From Apis mellifera (Eukaryota; Arthropoda; Insecta; Hymenoptera; Apidae): a stretch of DNA of 64,000 nucleotides. Numbering within the stretch: position 1 is the first letter of the stretch; each line of letters begins with the position of its first letter. The DNA lies in the NCBI RefSeq assembly GCF_003254395.2, contig NC_037642.1:5203903-5267902 (forward strand). Direction: 5' to 3'. The notes below the pieces were generated by a model. The model saw only the letters and a program-made list of their open reading frames with translations. It was not told the origin of the DNA and made no database searches. This document shows positions 60,689 through 64,000 of this stretch, piece after piece. Made by a program: the position numbers and the translations under genes.

Positions 60689-61456
60689 ATCCCCTCGATA
60701 TCGATCTTCGTGACAAAAAGCATAATTCAAAAACACGCAATCAAGTAGTTATTCGTTCGTGCCGACAACATTCCAATCGTTGGACAGTTGGGAAAAAAAA
60801 AGACACGTTTTTCACAACGTGATCCATATATATATACGTGCCATTGAATCGATTGGCAATAACGAGCCGACCGTGATTTCCGGATAACTCGAATAAACGC
60901 GAGAAACGTCAACGATCTCATAAAATTCGGGAATTCGTACGTCAGAGCGAAAATCGCGAGCATGTGTATACGTATTCGTGCCGATAAACGTGCTGATTTC
61001 ATCCGCATTCCTCCTCGACTCTTGCCTCGACTCGATTTCGTAACCGAGGATTTCGACCGTTCAAGGACATCGTTAATTTTTTCCTTTCCTTAAAAAGAAA
61101 AAAAAATAACAGCTTTTTAAATAGCAATTCCTTTCAATCCTTTCTCCCTCCTTCCTCGTCTCCCCTCGGTATTCGATATTCTCGCGCGAATCCCAGCCAG
61201 ATTCTATTACAGATTACAGGGGAATCGTTGCGGCAAGATCTAGGCGCAATCAGCGGGATTCGAGGATCGTTACTCGAACTTGTTACCTCTCTCCCCTTGG
61301 TTCGATCAGCTCGATCACTTGCGCGATAACAGAACTCGTAACTTTAACCCTTTCTTTCTTTCTTTCGTGAAAAATTTCAAATAATTCTTCTGGACACGAT
61401 CCAATAATTAAAAATTAACGTTGTAGAAATCTATCACGAATTGAAATTGTGTAAAT
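60689..61456. other. Noncoding stretch upstream of the mariner relic
   Basis: No gene is recognised. A moderately GC-rich patch lies at about 60850-61060. A TTAACCCTTTC string at 61344 resembles a piggyBac end, but it runs into (TTTC)n and has no partner. The segment ends at the TA target duplication of the mariner copy. Confidence 0.55.
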
Positions 61457-61458
61457 TA

Positions 61459-61482
61459 TTGGGACTAAGTAATTGCGGATTT
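61459..61482 (+). repeat. Left terminal inverted repeat of the mariner (24 bp)
   Basis: Compared with the right end, this repeat lacks six bases after TTGGG (TTGGCA in the right-end reading). The remaining 19 bp match exactly. The shortening probably impairs transposase binding. Confidence 0.9.
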
Positions 61483-61484
61483 CA

Positions 61485-62314
61485 GTTGAAGTTGATGACG
61501 ACCTAATCGAAGCAATAATCGATTCGGATTCAGTCACAGTACAACTCATGAGATTGCAGAGAAGCTTCATGTATCGCATACATGCATTGAAAAATGCACT
61601 TAAAACAACTTGGCTATGTTCAAAAACTCGATACATGGGTTCCTCACGAACTGAAAGAAAAGCATTTAACGCAACGCGTTAACAGCTGCGATTTGCTAAA
61701 GAAACGTAATGAAAATGATCCATTTTTAAAACGACTGATAACTGGCGATGAAAAATGGGTTGTTTACAACAATATCAAGCGGAAAAAATCGTGGAGCAGG
61801 CCACGTGAACCAGCTCGAACAACATCGAAAGCTGGTATTCATCGAAAGAAGGTTTTGTTATCAGTTTGGTGGGATTACAAAGGAATTGTCTATTTTGAAC
61901 TCTTACCACTCAATCAATTCTGTCGTCTACATTGAACAACTAACGAAATTAAACGATGCAGTTGAAGAAAAGCGGCCCGAATTGACAAATCGAAAAGGTG
62001 TTGTATTCCATCATGACGATGCAAGGCCACGCACATCTTTGGTCACTCGGCAAAAATTATTGGAGCTTGGTTGGGATGTTTTGCCACATCCACCATATAG
62101 TCCTGACCTTGCACCATCCGATTACTTTTTGTTTCGATCTTTACAAAACTCCTTGAATGGTAAAAATTTCAATAACGATGATGATATCAAATCGTACCTG
62201 ATTCAGTTTTTTGCTAATAAAAACCACAAGTTTTATGAACGTGGGATTATGATGCTGCCTGAAAGATGGCAAAAGGTCATTGATCAAAATGGACAACACA
62301 GAATAAAGTTCTAA
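61485..62314 (+). pseudogene. Mariner transposase remnant, 5'-truncated, three frameshifts
   Basis: Four segments in shifting frames together give the C-terminal three quarters of a mariner transposase. Frame changes lie near 61530-61535, 61592-61600 and 61910-61920. The first segment reads VEVDDDLIEAIIDSDS. The second, HSTTHEIAEKLHVSHT, belongs to the second helix-turn-helix. The third contains the linker WVPHEL and the first catalytic Asp in TGDEKW (codon 61747-61749). The fourth has the second Asp (62015-62017) and the third in APSDY (62120-62122), 34 residues apart, the DD34D signature. The motif around the second Asp is HDDARPRTS where most mariners have HDNARPH. The frame ends at TAA 62312-62314, just before the right terminal repeat. 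The missing start, the frameshifts and this change show a dead gene. An apparent loss of about 8 nt causes the last frameshift. Confidence 0.93.
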
Positions 62315-62316
62315 AA

Positions 62317-62346
62317 AAATCCGCAATTACTTAGTTGCCAACCCAA
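62317..62346 (-). repeat. Right terminal inverted repeat of the mariner (30 bp)
   Basis: Read on the minus strand it begins TTGGGTTGGCAACTAAG and continues AATTGCGGATTT. This end appears complete and is followed directly by TA. Confidence 0.92.
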
Positions 62347-62348
62347 TA

Positions 62349-63095
62349 TATTATTTTGGATTGAAAAGAAGAAAAAATATATATGTATCTGTGGCTCGAT
62401 GAGAGGTGGCGATAAAGCCACTTGGAAGCGAGCATCCATCGAGATGGAATCTTGGTTATATACACCATTTGTCCGCCGTTTCCATTTCCAACCGATTCAA
62501 CCGGCCGAAAACGTATCGATCTCCCGCGGAAATGCCATAATCCTCCAGTAGATTCGAATACGTCTGTGTCAACGCGTATACACGCACAAGCGTCTCTGTG
62601 TATCGCGCCACGTCATCCCACGTACAATTTCGTGAGATGATGATGATGATGAAAACGAGAGGGCAACGCTCTAAGCCTCTAAACTCGTCGATCCACGTTT
62701 TTTCGATCCTTTTCAACGACCAACCATTGTCGTTGAGACCATTTTTCAGGATTAAAAGTGAATTATCGGATGTTGAAGTAAAGTTTGGATGTCAATTTGC
62801 GGATTAATCTTCTCGATCAAAGTCGATAATTCTCCGATTTCCATTATAATATTTACTTACGAGAAAATCTGTCGAAAAGAAATAATCGAATACGAAAACG
62901 TATGAAACAAATCTCGAAATATAATGAGATTTAAAATAGGTCAGAGATCGACAAAACGGTCCGAGAATATCCCAGCCTACTTTTACTACTCCTCGTAAAA
63001 GCCCCAGCGTTCCACGAACATTCAGAATTTCGCCGCCGTTTACAGCTCCGCGTATCCGCCAACCGAGCCAATGAAAACTATAACAGTAACCGAGC

Positions 63096-63098
<3 letters not shown>
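62349..63098. other. Noncoding stretch
   Basis: No gene is recognised. A moderately GC-rich patch lies at 62400-62640, with a (GAT)n at 62636-62650. A 142-codon minus-strand frame (62804-63232) crosses the next (GA)n and is unrecognised. Confidence 0.55.

Positions 63099-63128
<30 letters not shown>
63099..63128. repeat. (GA)15 microsatellite
   Basis: A perfect run of about 15 GA units, likely polymorphic. Confidence 0.96.
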
Positions 63129-63131
<3 letters not shown>

Positions 63132-64000
63132 AAATCCCTCTCGCGAATCAAAAATCCCTCTCCCCGTCGATAAATCTCGATGAAATTCACTCGAGTCGCG
63201 CACACGTTGGCTCGTCGAAAGGAGGGCAGCACAGTTATTCGTGGAATGTCGTTCGATCCTTTGTTCGAAGGGATGTTCTTGGACGAGTCGTGTTGAACGA
63301 TGACTCGTTTCGATGCCCGGCTGTGCGATTGGATACGTTGTACTTGGACACGTGAGGGATTATTCTAATGGCGGGATACTACACGATCTACCGGTTCGTG
63401 TTTCGTGTTGGATGGGAAGTTGGGAAGGATGGTCAAGGACGGGTCGAGTAGAAACGACCTGCTCGTTTCGAGATGAAGATCGGGAAGATGAATCTTGGAT
63501 TCTTATTAGAGGTATTTTTGTTGGAAAGATTTTGTTGATAAAAATATATATTAATTCTGTATATATATTCGTATATTTATTCGTTTTTGAATACGATAAC
63601 ACATTTATTTTCCTCGAAGAAATCGAAGGCGAAATTGTTGGCGTTACGTAAAAATATTACGTGTAGAAAGTAAAAAGAGGCGAGAAGCAACATCGATTTT
63701 CACGTACGATTTCGCGTCAATATTATTTTAGAAATATTAAACATTTGTACACAAACGCCATTGTATTAATATCGTTGTGCAATTGTGGCCAGCGCTGGAA
63801 AGGCAGAGGAGAAATAGATCGTCCGTGTAGGAATCGGGAATTGATTCGTCGAGGTAAGAAATCCACGACGTTTACGATCCTAATAAATCGATGTCTCCGA
63901 TAAATATCCAACACGGAGTGGTGCACACTAACTAGCTGTCCTAAGTTTAGACGTGTCACTCTCTCTCTCCTCGTTCAAAAATACAGACACGCGCGATTCT
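63129..64000. other. Noncoding stretch at the window end
   Basis: Nothing is recognised. It is moderately GC-rich up to about 63500, then AT-rich. A 112-codon frame (63313-63651) shows no known domain. A gene continuing beyond the window cannot be excluded. Confidence 0.5.

Larger units (their letters stand above)
61459..62346 (+). mobile_element. Internally deleted mariner transposon (888 bp)
   Basis: The element is bounded by TTGGG...CCCAA termini, each flanked by TA (61457-61458 and 62347-62348), the expected target duplication of the Tc1/mariner superfamily. The ends are inverted repeats sharing ACTAAGTAATTGCGGATTT. Full-length mariners are about 1.3 kb. This copy lacks about 400 bp: its left terminal repeat runs straight into the middle of the transposase frame, so the 5' leader and N-terminal DNA-binding region are gone. 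The sequence resembles the mellifera group of mariners known from bees, but I cannot assign a named element. It cannot encode its own transposase. Confidence 0.95.

Noticed and set aside
1..64000. Telomeric (TTAGG)n, rRNA or known conserved microRNA sequences
   Set aside because: Scanned by eye for TTAGG runs and for mature sequences of widely conserved insect microRNAs such as let-7, bantam, miR-1, miR-9, miR-124 and miR-184; none was seen. A proper search could still find diverged or bee-specific ones.

Overview
The window looks like noncoding nuclear DNA from a bee, most likely a honeybee (Apis). It is AT-rich but unusually full of CpG in TCGA/TTCGAA contexts. It is dense in short microsatellites, poor in transposons, and carries a mariner relic, which fits the honeybee genome. 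This assignment is inference from composition and repeat content, not from a recognised host gene. I found no convincing protein-coding exon, tRNA, rRNA or known microRNA. The open frames are short, mostly lie in low-complexity purine or pyrimidine tracts, and match no family I know. The window is probably intergenic, or the inside of a very long intron.

Layout: bases 1-12,475 are AT-rich spacer with a 302-bp tandem array (3081-4044), a long (AG)n (4425-4492) and a ~203-bp tandem array (11518-12324). Bases 12,476-32,713 alternate moderately GC-rich patches with pyrimidine/purine tracts and many microsatellites. A ~168-bp array lies at 32714-33225. A GC-rich, Z-DNA-prone block around a (CA)n lies at 39200-39565. 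A 160-bp TTAA-flanked piggyBac-type MITE candidate lies at 40934-41093. A ~270-bp array whose every unit carries a 3' splice-like and a 5' splice-like signal lies at 43996-44985. A large AT-rich array of a 93-bp unit with repeated TAATTA cores lies at 49642-50890, a ~180-bp array at 55605-56525 and a ~107-bp array at 58840-59462.

The only recognisable gene is a dead one. It is an 888-bp internally deleted mariner element (61459-62346) with TA target duplications and terminal inverted repeats. Its transposase reading frame has lost its N-terminal part and carries three frameshifts, but still shows the DD34D catalytic spacing.

No genes can be seen working together here. The most interesting features are the MITE candidate, the exon-like tandem cassettes, the homeodomain-core-rich array, seven unrelated mid-period tandem arrays in 64 kb, and GC-rich patches that may be regulatory elements.
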